Source: Clostridium psychrophilum (GTDB lineage Bacteria > Bacillota > Clostridia > Clostridiales > Clostridiaceae). From it: a DNA stretch of 64,000 nucleotides. Location of the stretch: the NCBI RefSeq assembly GCF_018861705.1, contig NZ_JAHLEC010000001.1, forward strand, positions 62,001 to 126,000, written 5' to 3'. The stretch's first letter is position 1. Each line of letters opens with the position of its first letter. Positions 16,018 through 26,266 of this stretch are shown here, one piece after another. Both the position numbers and the translations under genes were made by a program. The notes below the pieces were generated by a model that was given only the letters and a program-made list of their open reading frames with translations, did not search any database and was not told the origin of the DNA.

Positions 16018-19000
16018 ACTACTACTTTGTGCACTCCATCTTTGAATGGTACTAATCCATCTACACATAAATTCCCATCAAGCCAAATGCCTTTATGTTC
16101 CTGGCGTTTAACCTCAATTGCATATTCATATTTATCCTTTTTATAAATGATCTCATAGTGTGACCATTCCTCTGGTACACAAGGTTCGATTGTAAACCCT
16201 TTTCCCTCCTTCAATTTTAACCCTAGTATAGCTTCAATTCCAGTTCTATACATCCATCCTGAGGTTCCAGTATACCAACTCCAGCCCCCTCTACCTACAT
16301 GAGGTTTTTTCCCATAAACATCAGCAGACATTACATAAGGCTCAGTTTTATATCTCTCACAATCTAGCAAAGTTTTTGTATGATTAATAGGGTTTATCAT
16401 ATTATATAACTTAGCAGCCTTGTCACCTTTGTAAAGTTTAGCAAAAGCAAGGATTACCCAGGTGGCCGCATGTGTATATTGACCACCATTTTCTCTAACT
16501 CCAGGTACATAACCTTTAATATAACCCGGTTCCAACGTTGATTTATTAAAAGGAGGAGTTAAAAGTAAAATCATCCCATTGTCTTCTTTTATTAGATAAC
16601 GCTCCAATGATTCCATAGCCTTTGTTGCTCTCTGCTCATTTGCAGCTCCAGATATAACTGACCAAGATTGAGATAAAGAGTCTATCTTACATTCTTCATT
16701 TTGAGATGATCCAAGTGGTGTTCCATCATCAAAATAAGCCCTTCTATACCAGTTCCCATCCCATGCATTTTCTTCAAGATTTGTTCTTATATATTCTTGC
16801 ATCTCCTTATACTTTTGAAGTCTTTCATTATCATTTTTATAAATACAAGCTTCAAAAAAATCATTTAATATATCATATAAAAACCATCCAAGCCATACAC
16901 TCTCGCCTTTTCCCTTGTTACCTACAGTACTCATTCCATCATTCCAATCACCACTACCCATTAATGGAATATTATGAGCGCCAAATTTAAGAGCTCTATC
17001 TATTGATCTTATACAATGTTCATATATACTTCCTGTAAAATCTGACTTTCCTGAAATATTATATCTTTCGTCTTCTCCATCTGAAAGTGATGTGTCCATT
17101 AAATAACTAGCTTCTTCATCAAGAATCTCATAATCGCCTGTATTTTTTATATAATCCATAGTTACATAAGGTAACCATAATAGGTCATCAGAAAATCTTG
17201 TTCTTATTCCACTATCAACAACCGGATGCCACCAATGTTGCACATCACCCTCAACAAATTGTCTCGAAGCACTGTATAATATTTGTTTTCTAGTCATACT
17301 AGGCTCAATCATGCTTAAAGACATAACATCCTGAAGCTGATCTCTAAAACCATAAGCCCCACCAGATTGATAAAACGCAGTTCTTGCCCATAATCTACAC
17401 GCTATTGTTTGATACATTAACCATCCATTAAGCATTATGTCCATACTTTTATCTGGAGTCTTAACCTGCACAGTATGAAGTAACTTATTCCAATAACTTT
17501 TAACATTTTCTAATTCAACATCTACTCTTTCAAAATCTTCAAATTTATTAATAATGTTACAAGTATTATCTAAATTATCACTTTCACCTAGCATAGCTAT
17601 TAATTCTATTTCCATGTTTGGCTCTAGATGAATTTTAGTTGTAACTGCAAAACATGGGTCAAGCCCTACACCCACATTGTTTGAAAGTTTTACTCTCTTT
17701 AATGCCTCTGGATTTTCAACACTTCCACCTCTACCTAAAAATTCACTTTTATCTCCAGTAAAGCTTTGCTTCTCACCTCCAACCAATTTTAAGAAAGCAT
17801 TTAGTTTACCAAAATTCTGATTATAACAATTTGTTGCATACATATATTCCTTTTCTTCATTCAAGTAAGTAATAATGTGCTCTGCTGTATGTTGAGGCAC
17901 AACTCCCATTACAAGTTCTGCATAGTAAGTCATACTTAATTCACGAACTACATTACTATTATTTTTAAGTTTTATCTTGCACAACTTGACGTTATGCTCC
18001 ATTGGTACAAACATTGTTACTTTGCCCATAATTCCATAAACTTCATGTTTAAAGTTTGAATATCCAAAACCATGTTCAATTAAGTATTCTCCACCATCCC
18101 TTATGGGTTTAGGTGTAATACACCACACATTGCCGTAAACATCATCTCGCATATATATAGCTTCTGAACATTCATCACTTATCCAATCATTAGACCAAGT
18201 AGTTATTTTATTCTCGCGACTATTTTGATTCCATGTATATGCTGATCCGGACTCTGATACATGAAATCCAAAATTGCCATTAGAAATTACATTTATCCAA
18301 GGTGCTGGTGTATTATTAAAGTTTTTAAGTATAATAGTATAGTTTTCTTTTTCTAGATTAAAACCTCCTAAGTCATTAAAATATTCTAATGGCCCAATGT
18401 TAAACTTGTGCTCTTTATAAATAAACTTATTTTTTAAAGTTTGCAATAATGGTTGTTTTTCTATTTCCCTACAATTGTTTTGAATTTGAGATACTAACAA
18501 TCCCTTGCAGGAATCAATAACTATTCTAGATATAGATATTAGAAGATCTATATCTTCATCTGTAATAGTAGCCTTATTAAAAATAAAGATTCCTCCAGGT
18601 TTATTCTCTTTATCTCTTAAGTGACTACTACCTACTAAATCCTTAATATCTTTTTGAAGTGGCTGATCATATGAATTTTTTTGAAGATTTATTATCACAA
18701 AATCAACTTTTAACCCTTTAAGACTTAAGTATTCATGAGCATTTAAAAGCTGACTAACTAAGCTCTTATCTTTACTCTCCCTAGCTATAAAAAGCATTAT
18801 AGGTAAGTCTCCTGAAATACCATATCCCCAAAGAGTAAATTGACCCTTTGATACATTTTTTATATATTCCTCTCTTTGTTTAAAAGTAGAATTTAAGAAT
18901 AAAATTTTAGAAGCCATTACTTGATATAAATTTGCTTGAGTAGATTTTATGCCTAAATATTTCATGTCTACCTGAGTCTGACTCCACGCTAGTTCAAACA

Positions 19001-22000
19001 CTCTATTTACATTATGAAATTCACTATACTTTTTAGCTAAATCAATTACTTCAGTTTTACTATTAGCTATAGAAGTAGTGAATGCTATGATACAAGTTTC
19101 ACCAGGTTTTATCTTAACCCTCCTTCTTATACTTATTATAGGATCAAGTACTGCTCCAACAGTATTAGATAAAGGTGCATCTAATTTCATTGTTGATGGG
19201 TGCGTTGTATTTTCGCCACGCCCTATAAAACTAGCTCTGCTAGTTTCATACTGAATAGGCCCTAAAGTAGTTCCGTTAGTTACAACGCTCTGCATAATCC
19301 AAGGCTGTTTCTCTCCCTTAGATCTAGGCCTCCTTGTTGCCAAAACGCAACTAGGTTTATCTACATACTCCGTTTTGACAAATAGGTTTCCAAAAGCAGG
19401 ATGAACTATATCAGCATCATAATGAGCAAGAGTTACCTCTAAATAACTTGTTATTTCTACTTTTTTATTTTTAGCACCATAATTTGTAATGTGCAATCTT
19501 CTTATTTCTGAATCATCTTCAGTAGACACAGTAATATCCGTTCTAGTAGTAATACTATCATCAACCCTTGTAAATTCTGCTTTATCTAATGAGAATGTTA
19601 CTTCATAGCTGTCACCTTCAGTTTTACAAGGCTCATATGTTGCACTAAAGTATTTATTTTCATCCACATCTTTAATGTACACAAACATACCTGTATTATC
19701 TTTTGTTACATCTTCCTTCCATCTGTAAATCATAGTTTTATCTCTCAAACCATATCCTGCTCCACTATTTGAAATCATTAACGAATAATTCCCGTTTGAC
19801 ATCAAATGTGTTTCAGGGGTTTCAGTTTTTGCTGTCGTATATTTTCTTACTATAATTTTTTGTTTGCCTATTACTGTTCCTGATGTGTTAAATTTGTAAT
19901 TTCTATCATATACTACTCTTTTAGAAATTTTCTCTTGGAGTAATAACTCTGTTGCTTTAACCTTTGGTAAGGCATGAAATCTCCTTTGAAGAATATTATT
20001 TGATAATACATTATCTATTGCCATTAAGCTCATTCCCTCATGATGAATCATGAAACACTTAACGATTTCCTTAGAATCATCTTTGGACATCCTGCTTTTA
20101 GTGTAATCTATAGCTTCATAAAAACCGTAAGTTCCTTCTAAACCTTCAGCCTTAAGTTTTAAAAGATTATCATAAGCGCCTCTAAAATCTGTTTGTAGTG
20201 CCATAACAGTAGAATATGGTGCAATAACTAACTCATTTTCAAGTCCTGCCTTTAATCCTACTCCAGCTACTCCAAATGCCTTGTATTGATAATTTGAATT
20301 TATGTCGAAATTATAAAATGCAGATTCAGAGATTCCAAATGGCACCCCTCTATCATTACAATATTTTTTTTGCGCCCCAATTACAGATCTATAAGTTTCG
20401 TCAAGCATTGTATCTGGATAATTTTTCATTATAAGCAATGGCATCATGTATTCAAACATAGTGCCGCTCCAAGAAACTAGACCCTTACTTTTTCCCATAA
20501 GAGTCATAGACCTGCCTAACTTAAACCAATGTTTCTTAGGCACATCTCCTTTTGCTATGGCAACAAAACTAGCCTGCCTTGACTCAGAAGCTAATAAATC
20601 ATAATAACTTTTACCTAGACTATCATTTTCCACATCATATCCAATTCTAAACAATTCTCTTTCCTCATCATATAACATTTTAAAATCTGTAGCATCTGCC
20701 ATTAAGTTTATTCTTTCTTTTAAGCTTACTATATTGTTAATAACAATCTGAGATTTTTCTTTTGTCAGCTCTAACATACTTTTTAATTTTTCTAAGGACT
20801 CATTACCTTTTAAATTTCTATTTAACATATTTAACATATTAGTTGTTTTTTCTGGGATATCATTCAATGCTGTGTTTTCAAGCAAGTTTTGTAATGACTT
20901 GCTAATCTTATAATCATAGTTATTTTCATATGCATAATTAAACCAAGGAAAAAGTTCATTTATTTCATTTAAGAACCCATCCACATCATTTGCAAGTTTT
21001 TTATTCCAGTATAATTTTTTACTCTCGCAAATTTTTTCAGTTTTTGAAATTTCAAAAGATAAATCTTCAATAATAGTCTTCCAATATTTAAAATCTATTT
21101 TATCATTATCCAATTTAACTATGACTTCATAATATACTTCTTTTAATTCTTTAGACATTTCCATTTCTTCACTAGCAAGCCTCATAACATCTTGTAATCC
21201 TTTAGTTTTAGAACTGCTAAATAATGAATTATTTAAATATTCTTCTAATGCCTGTGTTGTTACCCAAAGATACCCAACTAAATTTCCACTATCAACTGTA
21301 GATACATACCTAGGATAAAGTGGAGCCTTAGTTTTAGTATCATACCAATTATAAAAATGTCCATTATAAGTATCCAAACTTTCCATTGATTTCATGATTT
21401 TTTCTGTTCTACGTGACGCCTCTATAATTCCTATATACCCCAAATCATATGCAACTAAATTTGAGGTCAGTTCCATTCCCATATTGGTTGGTGAAGTTCT
21501 ATGAGCTACTCCATTAGGTGGATCTTCTTGATAATTATCTGGCCCAAGCCAATTATTTTCTTCATTTACAAAATCTTCAAAGTAGGCCCAGGTTTTTCTA
21601 CCTAATTTTCTTAGGAAAATATTTTCCTTATCCAGAAGTTCCAGTTTTTCTACATTTCTATCCCTACTTATCTCATATGCAAGTAGAGGACTTAAAAACC
21701 AGAGCAAACAAGAAGGTATACTAAGTATCCCGATGCTCATGCTTGAATTAAATGATAAAAATAAGATTAAGAGTGAAATAGCACTTCCCATCCACATAGA
21801 TGATATAAAATTTTTAAGTTTTTTCCCTAACTTGACCTCTACATCAGCTGCTGTCTGCCATTCCAATAAATTTTTTTTACTTATTATTACCCTATATAAA
21901 GTTCTTATTATAGCATCTAACATCATATATGCCTGATAAGGTATAAAACAAATAATCAAAAATGTTTGTTCAATAGCCATTGAACCATTCTGAACTTTTC

Positions 22001-24629
22001 CAGATAAACTAATACCTATAGAAGGCGAAACCACAGCTTCAGTTACACTAAAAAGAATTGGTGTTAAAATCGCAACAAAAGCTGTAATAACCCATTTATC
22101 TGTTCCATCAGGCAGTATTCCACCTAAGGCAAGTATAATCAGTATTGTGATTGAAGGTGATAATAAACTTCTCCTCAAATTATCAAATATTTTCCATTTA
22201 GATATTTTATTTAGTGGCGAAGCTTTCTTAAGCCAAGGCAGTAATTGCCAATCTCCTCTAGTCCATCTATGTAATCTCATAGAGCTAGCATTATAGTAAG
22301 CCGGATATCCATCTATAAACTCCACATCTGTCACTAATGCAGTTCTAACATAAGATCCCTCTAATAAATCATGGCTTAATACAGCATTTTCAGGTATCTC
22401 GTCCTTTAACATATAATTAAATACATCTACATCGTAAATCCCTTTTCCAGTAAAAATTCCTTCACCAAATACATCTTGATATACATCTGACACAGCAGTA
22501 CTATATATATCTATACCTGTTTCGCCAGAAAATATTTTAGAAAATAAAGTTTTATTTGCACTAATTATAGACACGCCTATTCTTGGTTGCATTAAACCAT
22601 ACCCTCTATCTACTTTCTTTTTACTATAATTTATAACAGCATTGTTTAATGGATGTACCATTGCCCCTATTAACTTTTTGGCAGCATCCCTTGGAAGTTT
22701 TGTGTCAGCATCTAATGTAATAACATATTTAGCCTTTAAAAGAATCTCAGCATTGCTACTTATTACATTGTAGCTTGTATTTTCGTTGCCTCTCAAAAAT
22801 TGATTAAACTCCATAAGTTTTCCACGTTTTCTTTCGAGTCCAATCCACTTTTTTTCTTTTATATTGTACTGCCTATATCTATTTAAGAAAAAGAATATCT
22901 TCTTATCAGAATTGCAGTACTTTTTATTTAGTTTTTCTATAGCTAAAATTCCTGCATTATTTATTTCTTTATCTTCCTTTTCATTCTGGTTATCACTATC
23001 CTTAAAATCCCCAAGTAATGCATAATACAAATTTTCTTGGTTATTTGCTAAATAATATATTTCTAAATCATTTACTAACTCAACAACCCTACTAGAATTA
23101 TTTAATAAGGTTGGAATTACAACAACTGTACTATATTTTTCTGGTATTTCTTTATCTAAATCCATTTTCGGAATAAAAGAAGGTCTAATTAGAACGCTTA
23201 GACTCCAATTAAAAATAGATATTGCTATCTCGCTACAAGGCACTAATATAACCAATACAGTTAAAACATATCTCCATAAATCTTTGTTATTATCATTTAA
23301 TAAACTGCTAGTAATAATGTAACATCCTATTAACATAGTAAATATTATAATAGTACCAATATAATAATTTTCTTTGCTCTTACTTATCTTGTTTTTGAGC
23401 TTTTGCATTCCTATATTTTTGTATCCTATTTTTTCTTTTAATTCACTTAATCCATCATCTATCAAATAATATCCAACGTGTTTTTTATAAATTGTATTTT
23501 CACCTTTTACGCAACATTCTATTGCTTTTTTTGCAATATATGACTCTGGAAGTTTAGTATGTTTTGATAATTTTTCTATTACGTGCCTATACTCATCTCT
23601 CGACATAAAATCCATTTTGCTGTAAATTTGTGATGGATCATCTCTCAAAATGTTTTCTACAGAACTTAGTTTTTCAAAATAATTTTTCCAGTTTAAGCCT
23701 TCAATTACTCTTATGCTATTAATACAATTAGCCATAGATATTTCAAAATTAGCCTCTATTTGATGTTCCAATGCAATCACTCTGTCAGAACTCATTTCCT
23801 CTGCACCAAGCTTTTCATCTATATACTCGTATACCTCACTAGAATCGATTCCATTATCTCTTAACAATTTTAATAATCGTTCTGTGAAATGAGAATTGAA
23901 TGTTAACTTTTGACTATTTAGTAAAGACAATTCTGTAGCAATTTTTCCTTCAGTAAAAGCATTAATTAATCGCTCTGCAACTAATTCAGCTTGTTTTTTA
24001 TCCTGCTCCGCATTAACAATTTTCTCTGTTATCATACTAATATTTTGAATTAAAGCTATTCTAAGCATTATGGGAATAGCCCAAAGTTCGCCACTTGTAA
24101 GTACAGCATTTTTTTGATATGCTCCAATAAAATTAGCAATAACTGTCTCATCCATCCTCCCCTCAGTGTGGGATACTATTTCAATAGCGATATGATAGAC
24201 TCTTGGATACCCCTTCATAACTCCTTTGTATATAACAGGTAAATCCTTATAATATGTTTGTGGCATATTATATTTTATGCTTTTATATTCTTTTTCTATA
24301 AGGTATAAATTATCTATTAACCATTCTGCGGCAGGCAATACCTCCTTTTTATTCTTACCTTCTTTATCTATTTTCTCGTAGCCTTTTAAAATTTTTTCAT
24401 AACTTCTATCTAAATTACTAATAAGCTTTTTTTTACAATTAGTATTTTTGACATCAGAATAATGACGTGCTATTTCAAAGGCATGTTTTTCTAAATCTTC
24501 CCTATTAACATTTATGGTTGGAACATCTTTTAGTAAGTTTTCTTCTTGATAATGAGTCAAGTTTCTTTTTACTACTATGTAAGTTAAAATACTTATCACG
24601 ATTATTGTTCCTAATATAACATTTAGCAT
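16008..24629 (-). CDS. Cyclic beta-1,2-glucan synthase (NdvB/Cgs-like)
   Basis: Giant multi-domain membrane enzyme of about 2873 residues. An N-terminal helical region and membrane helices (about 430-500 and 850-960) surround a GT84 glycosyltransferase domain with DADTKLP near 640 and RWTRGDWQ near 788. A glycoamylase-like domain (STVDSGNL near 1111) follows. Then come two GH94-type supersandwich regions (near 1613 and 2118) and a GH94 catalytic (alpha/alpha)6 barrel with GDWNDGMS near 2561. In Brucella and rhizobial Cgs these parts polymerise glucose from UDP-glucose on a protein primer, trim by phosphorolysis and release cyclic glucan. The ATG at 24629 has AAAGGGGTG upstream, so the 25-codon extension is rejected. 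The gene is monocistronic with no exporter beside it. Confidence 0.88.
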   Translation of the reverse strand: MLNVILGTIIVISILTYIVVKRNLTHYQEENLLKDVPTINVNREDLEKHAFEIARHYSDVKNTNCKKKLISNLDRSYEKILKGYEKIDKEGKNKKEVLPAAEWLIDNLYLIEKEYKSIKYNMPQTYYKDLPVIYKGVMKGYPRVYHIAIEIVSHTEGRMDETVIANFIGAYQKNAVLTSGELWAIPIMLRIALIQNISMITEKIVNAEQDKKQAELVAERLINAFTEGKIATELSLLNSQKLTFNSHFTERLLKLLRDNGIDSSEVYEYIDEKLGAEEMSSDRVIALEHQIEANFEISMANCINSIRVIEGLNWKNYFEKLSSVENILRDDPSQIYSKMDFMSRDEYRHVIEKLSKHTKLPESYIAKKAIECCVKGENTIYKKHVGYYLIDDGLSELKEKIGYKNIGMQKLKNKISKSKENYYIGTIIIFTMLIGCYIITSSLLNDNNKDLWRYVLTVLVILVPCSEIAISIFNWSLSVLIRPSFIPKMDLDKEIPEKYSTVVVIPTLLNNSSRVVELVNDLEIYYLANNQENLYYALLGDFKDSDNQNEKEDKEINNAGILAIEKLNKKYCNSDKKIFFFLNRYRQYNIKEKKWIGLERKRGKLMEFNQFLRGNENTSYNVISSNAEILLKAKYVITLDADTKLPRDAAKKLIGAMVHPLNNAVINYSKKKVDRGYGLMQPRIGVSIISANKTLFSKIFSGETGIDIYSTAVSDVYQDVFGEGIFTGKGIYDVDVFNYMLKDEIPENAVLSHDLLEGSYVRTALVTDVEFIDGYPAYYNASSMRLHRWTRGDWQLLPWLKKASPLNKISKWKIFDNLRRSLLSPSITILIILALGGILPDGTDKWVITAFVAILTPILFSVTEAVVSPSIGISLSGKVQNGSMAIEQTFLIICFIPYQAYMMLDAIIRTLYRVIISKKNLLEWQTAADVEVKLGKKLKNFISSMWMGSAISLLILFLSFNSSMSIGILSIPSCLLWFLSPLLAYEISRDRNVEKLELLDKENIFLRKLGRKTWAYFEDFVNEENNWLGPDNYQEDPPNGVAHRTSPTNMGMELTSNLVAYDLGYIGIIEASRRTEKIMKSMESLDTYNGHFYNWYDTKTKAPLYPRYVSTVDSGNLVGYLWVTTQALEEYLNNSLFSSSKTKGLQDVMRLASEEMEMSKELKEVYYEVIVKLDNDKIDFKYWKTIIEDLSFEISKTEKICESKKLYWNKKLANDVDGFLNEINELFPWFNYAYENNYDYKISKSLQNLLENTALNDIPEKTTNMLNMLNRNLKGNESLEKLKSMLELTKEKSQIVINNIVSLKERINLMADATDFKMLYDEERELFRIGYDVENDSLGKSYYDLLASESRQASFVAIAKGDVPKKHWFKLGRSMTLMGKSKGLVSWSGTMFEYMMPLLIMKNYPDTMLDETYRSVIGAQKKYCNDRGVPFGISESAFYNFDINSNYQYKAFGVAGVGLKAGLENELVIAPYSTVMALQTDFRGAYDNLLKLKAEGLEGTYGFYEAIDYTKSRMSKDDSKEIVKCFMIHHEGMSLMAIDNVLSNNILQRRFHALPKVKATELLLQEKISKRVVYDRNYKFNTSGTVIGKQKIIVRKYTTAKTETPETHLMSNGNYSLMISNSGAGYGLRDKTMIYRWKEDVTKDNTGMFVYIKDVDENKYFSATYEPCKTEGDSYEVTFSLDKAEFTRVDDSITTRTDITVSTEDDSEIRRLHITNYGAKNKKVEITSYLEVTLAHYDADIVHPAFGNLFVKTEYVDKPSCVLATRRPRSKGEKQPWIMQSVVTNGTTLGPIQYETSRASFIGRGENTTHPSTMKLDAPLSNTVGAVLDPIISIRRRVKIKPGETCIIAFTTSIANSKTEVIDLAKKYSEFHNVNRVFELAWSQTQVDMKYLGIKSTQANLYQVMASKILFLNSTFKQREEYIKNVSKGQFTLWGYGISGDLPIMLFIARESKDKSLVSQLLNAHEYLSLKGLKVDFVIINLQKNSYDQPLQKDIKDLVGSSHLRDKENKPGGIFIFNKATITDEDIDLLISISRIVIDSCKGLLVSQIQNNCREIEKQPLLQTLKNKFIYKEHKFNIGPLEYFNDLGGFNLEKENYTIILKNFNNTPAPWINVISNGNFGFHVSESGSAYTWNQNSRENKITTWSNDWISDECSEAIYMRDDVYGNVWCITPKPIRDGGEYLIEHGFGYSNFKHEVYGIMGKVTMFVPMEHNVKLCKIKLKNNSNVVRELSMTYYAELVMGVVPQHTAEHIITYLNEEKEYMYATNCYNQNFGKLNAFLKLVGGEKQSFTGDKSEFLGRGGSVENPEALKRVKLSNNVGVGLDPCFAVTTKIHLEPNMEIELIAMLGESDNLDNTCNIINKFEDFERVDVELENVKSYWNKLLHTVQVKTPDKSMDIMLNGWLMYQTIACRLWARTAFYQSGGAYGFRDQLQDVMSLSMIEPSMTRKQILYSASRQFVEGDVQHWWHPVVDSGIRTRFSDDLLWLPYVTMDYIKNTGDYEILDEEASYLMDTSLSDGEDERYNISGKSDFTGSIYEHCIRSIDRALKFGAHNIPLMGSGDWNDGMSTVGNKGKGESVWLGWFLYDILNDFFEACIYKNDNERLQKYKEMQEYIRTNLEENAWDGNWYRRAYFDDGTPLGSSQNEECKIDSLSQSWSVISGAANEQRATKAMESLERYLIKEDNGMILLLTPPFNKSTLEPGYIKGYVPGVRENGGQYTHAATWVILAFAKLYKGDKAAKLYNMINPINHTKTLLDCERYKTEPYVMSADVYGKKPHVGRGGWSWYTGTSGWMYRTGIEAILGLKLKEGKGFTIEPCVPEEWSHYEIIYKKDKYEYAIEVKRQEHKGIWLDGNLCVDGLVPFKDGVHKVVVTI

Positions 24630-24724
24630 TGTAAACACCCCTTTAACACTTTTTGTTAAAAACATTTGTAAAGTTTTAGGTCTAGCTAAAATTATTATCT
24701 CCAACTAACTGTTTAATTATTAGT

Positions 24725-24764
24725 AAAAACAACAAAAAGCTCACAAAAATATTGTGAGCTTTTC
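24725..24764 (-). terminator. Intrinsic terminator after the M18 aminopeptidase
   Basis: Arms AAAGCTCACAA and TTGTGAGCTTT surround a short loop. On the minus strand a TTTTTGTTGTTTTT tract follows. Confidence 0.85.
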
Positions 24765-24791
24765 TTTCGATGTACCATAGTTGTATTTTTA

Positions 24792-26093
24792 TTAAATTTT
24801 GTAGAATTCTTCAAAAGATTTAAAAACGTAATTATGATCTAATACTCCCCCTAATTCCCTTATAGAATGCATAGCTAAAGTTGGACTTCCAATGTCTACT
24901 GATCGTATATTTAAATGAGTTGAAGATATTGGCCCTATTGTTGAACCTCCCCTAGCATCAGAACGATTTACAAATTTTTGCACCGGCACACCTGCTTTTT
25001 CACAAATTAATTCGTAAACCCCATCAGAATTGCTATCAGTTGTATAACTTTGACTCGCACTAATTTTTATAACTGGACCCTTGTTCATGTAAGGCTTAGT
25101 AGTTGGGTCATTTTTTTCTGGACTATTAGGATGAAGTGCATGTGCATTATCTGCAGATATTATAAAAGATTTAGCAATAGCCCTAAAAAAGTCCTCGCGA
25201 TTATTACCTAAAGATATTGTAATTCGCTCTAAAATATCAACTAACATATTAGAATCAGCGCCCTGTTTTGTTGAACTTCCTACTTCTTCATTATCAAAAC
25301 AAACCATTACGTTAGTTGCCTCTACGGCAGGTGTTTTAACAAGCGCTCTTATCCCCGCATGTACCATCGCTAAATCATCTAATCTTGAGCTTGAGATAAA
25401 TTCATTGTTTAATCCAATAATTAATCCCTTTTGATATTCATAAAGAAATAAATCAAAGTCTATAATATCTTTAATATTTACAGACAATTCTTTTGCTATA
25501 CCACTCAGCAAATAATTATTTTTTTCGAATTTTCCACTCACCATCGAAAGTAATGGCAATGTGTCTTTTTGCTTATTAAGCTCAATACCAGCATTTACAT
25601 CTCTATTCATATGGATAGCAAGATTAGGAATTATCATTATAGGTCTTTTAATATTTACTAGTTTAGTTTCTGGATATAGAATATTTTCACTTCTTAAAGT
25701 TACTCTCCCTGCTATTGCAAGAGGCCTATCGAGCCATGTGTTTATTATAGGTCCACCATAAACCTCTGTATTTAATTTTACATATATATCATCTACTACC
25801 ATTTCTGGATTTGGTTTAATTCTAAAACTAGGGGAATCTGTATGTGCTCCAATAATTTTAAAACCATTTTCTTCGATTTTACCTTTTCCAACAACGAAAG
25901 CAATTAGTGCAGAATCGTTTTTTGTACTGAAATATTTTCCACCTTTTTTAAGATTCCACTTTTCTTCTTCTTTAATTTCTATAAACCCTTTTTTGGATAA
26001 ATCTTCTTTAGCTTTTGCTACAGCATGATAAGCTGTGGGGCTATCATAAATATAATCAATAAGATCTTGGGCAAATTCTAATTCTTCGTTCAT
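24792..26093 (-). CDS. apeB: M18 family aminopeptidase
   Basis: Zinc aminopeptidase of 433 residues, cytoplasmic, likely removing N-terminal acidic or neutral residues from peptides. Family motifs include GAHTDSPSFRIKPNP (metal ligand His and catalytic Asp), DNEEVGS (metal and catalytic Glu), ADNAHALHPN, and the C-terminal GGSTIGPI and DIGSPTLAMHSIRE. The length agrees with M18 enzymes such as yeast Ape1/Lap4 and bacterial ApeB. The ATG at 26093 has TTGGAGGA upstream; the 24-codon in-frame extension lacks such a site. Confidence 0.92.
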   Translation of the reverse strand: MNEELEFAQDLIDYIYDSPTAYHAVAKAKEDLSKKGFIEIKEEEKWNLKKGGKYFSTKNDSALIAFVVGKGKIEENGFKIIGAHTDSPSFRIKPNPEMVVDDIYVKLNTEVYGGPIINTWLDRPLAIAGRVTLRSENILYPETKLVNIKRPIMIIPNLAIHMNRDVNAGIELNKQKDTLPLLSMVSGKFEKNNYLLSGIAKELSVNIKDIIDFDLFLYEYQKGLIIGLNNEFISSSRLDDLAMVHAGIRALVKTPAVEATNVMVCFDNEEVGSSTKQGADSNMLVDILERITISLGNNREDFFRAIAKSFIISADNAHALHPNSPEKNDPTTKPYMNKGPVIKISASQSYTTDSNSDGVYELICEKAGVPVQKFVNRSDARGGSTIGPISSTHLNIRSVDIGSPTLAMHSIRELGGVLDHNYVFKSFEEFYKI

Positions 26094-26266
26094 ATATATT
26101 CCTCCAATAAATGTTAAGCATATAAGCAATTTATTTATTCTCTTTGTTAGTATAACAAATTTCATTGTTAATATTTCTATATATTCTAAATAAATGCTAT
26201 AATTAATTATGAAATATATGTTTAAAAACGATATTTTTATTTATACTATATAATCAGAGGTGGAAT

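Noticed and set aside
26093-26266. Metal-sensing riboswitch upstream of the CDF transporter
   Set aside because: No conserved M-box, yybP or NiCo core was seen; the region is short and AT-rich.
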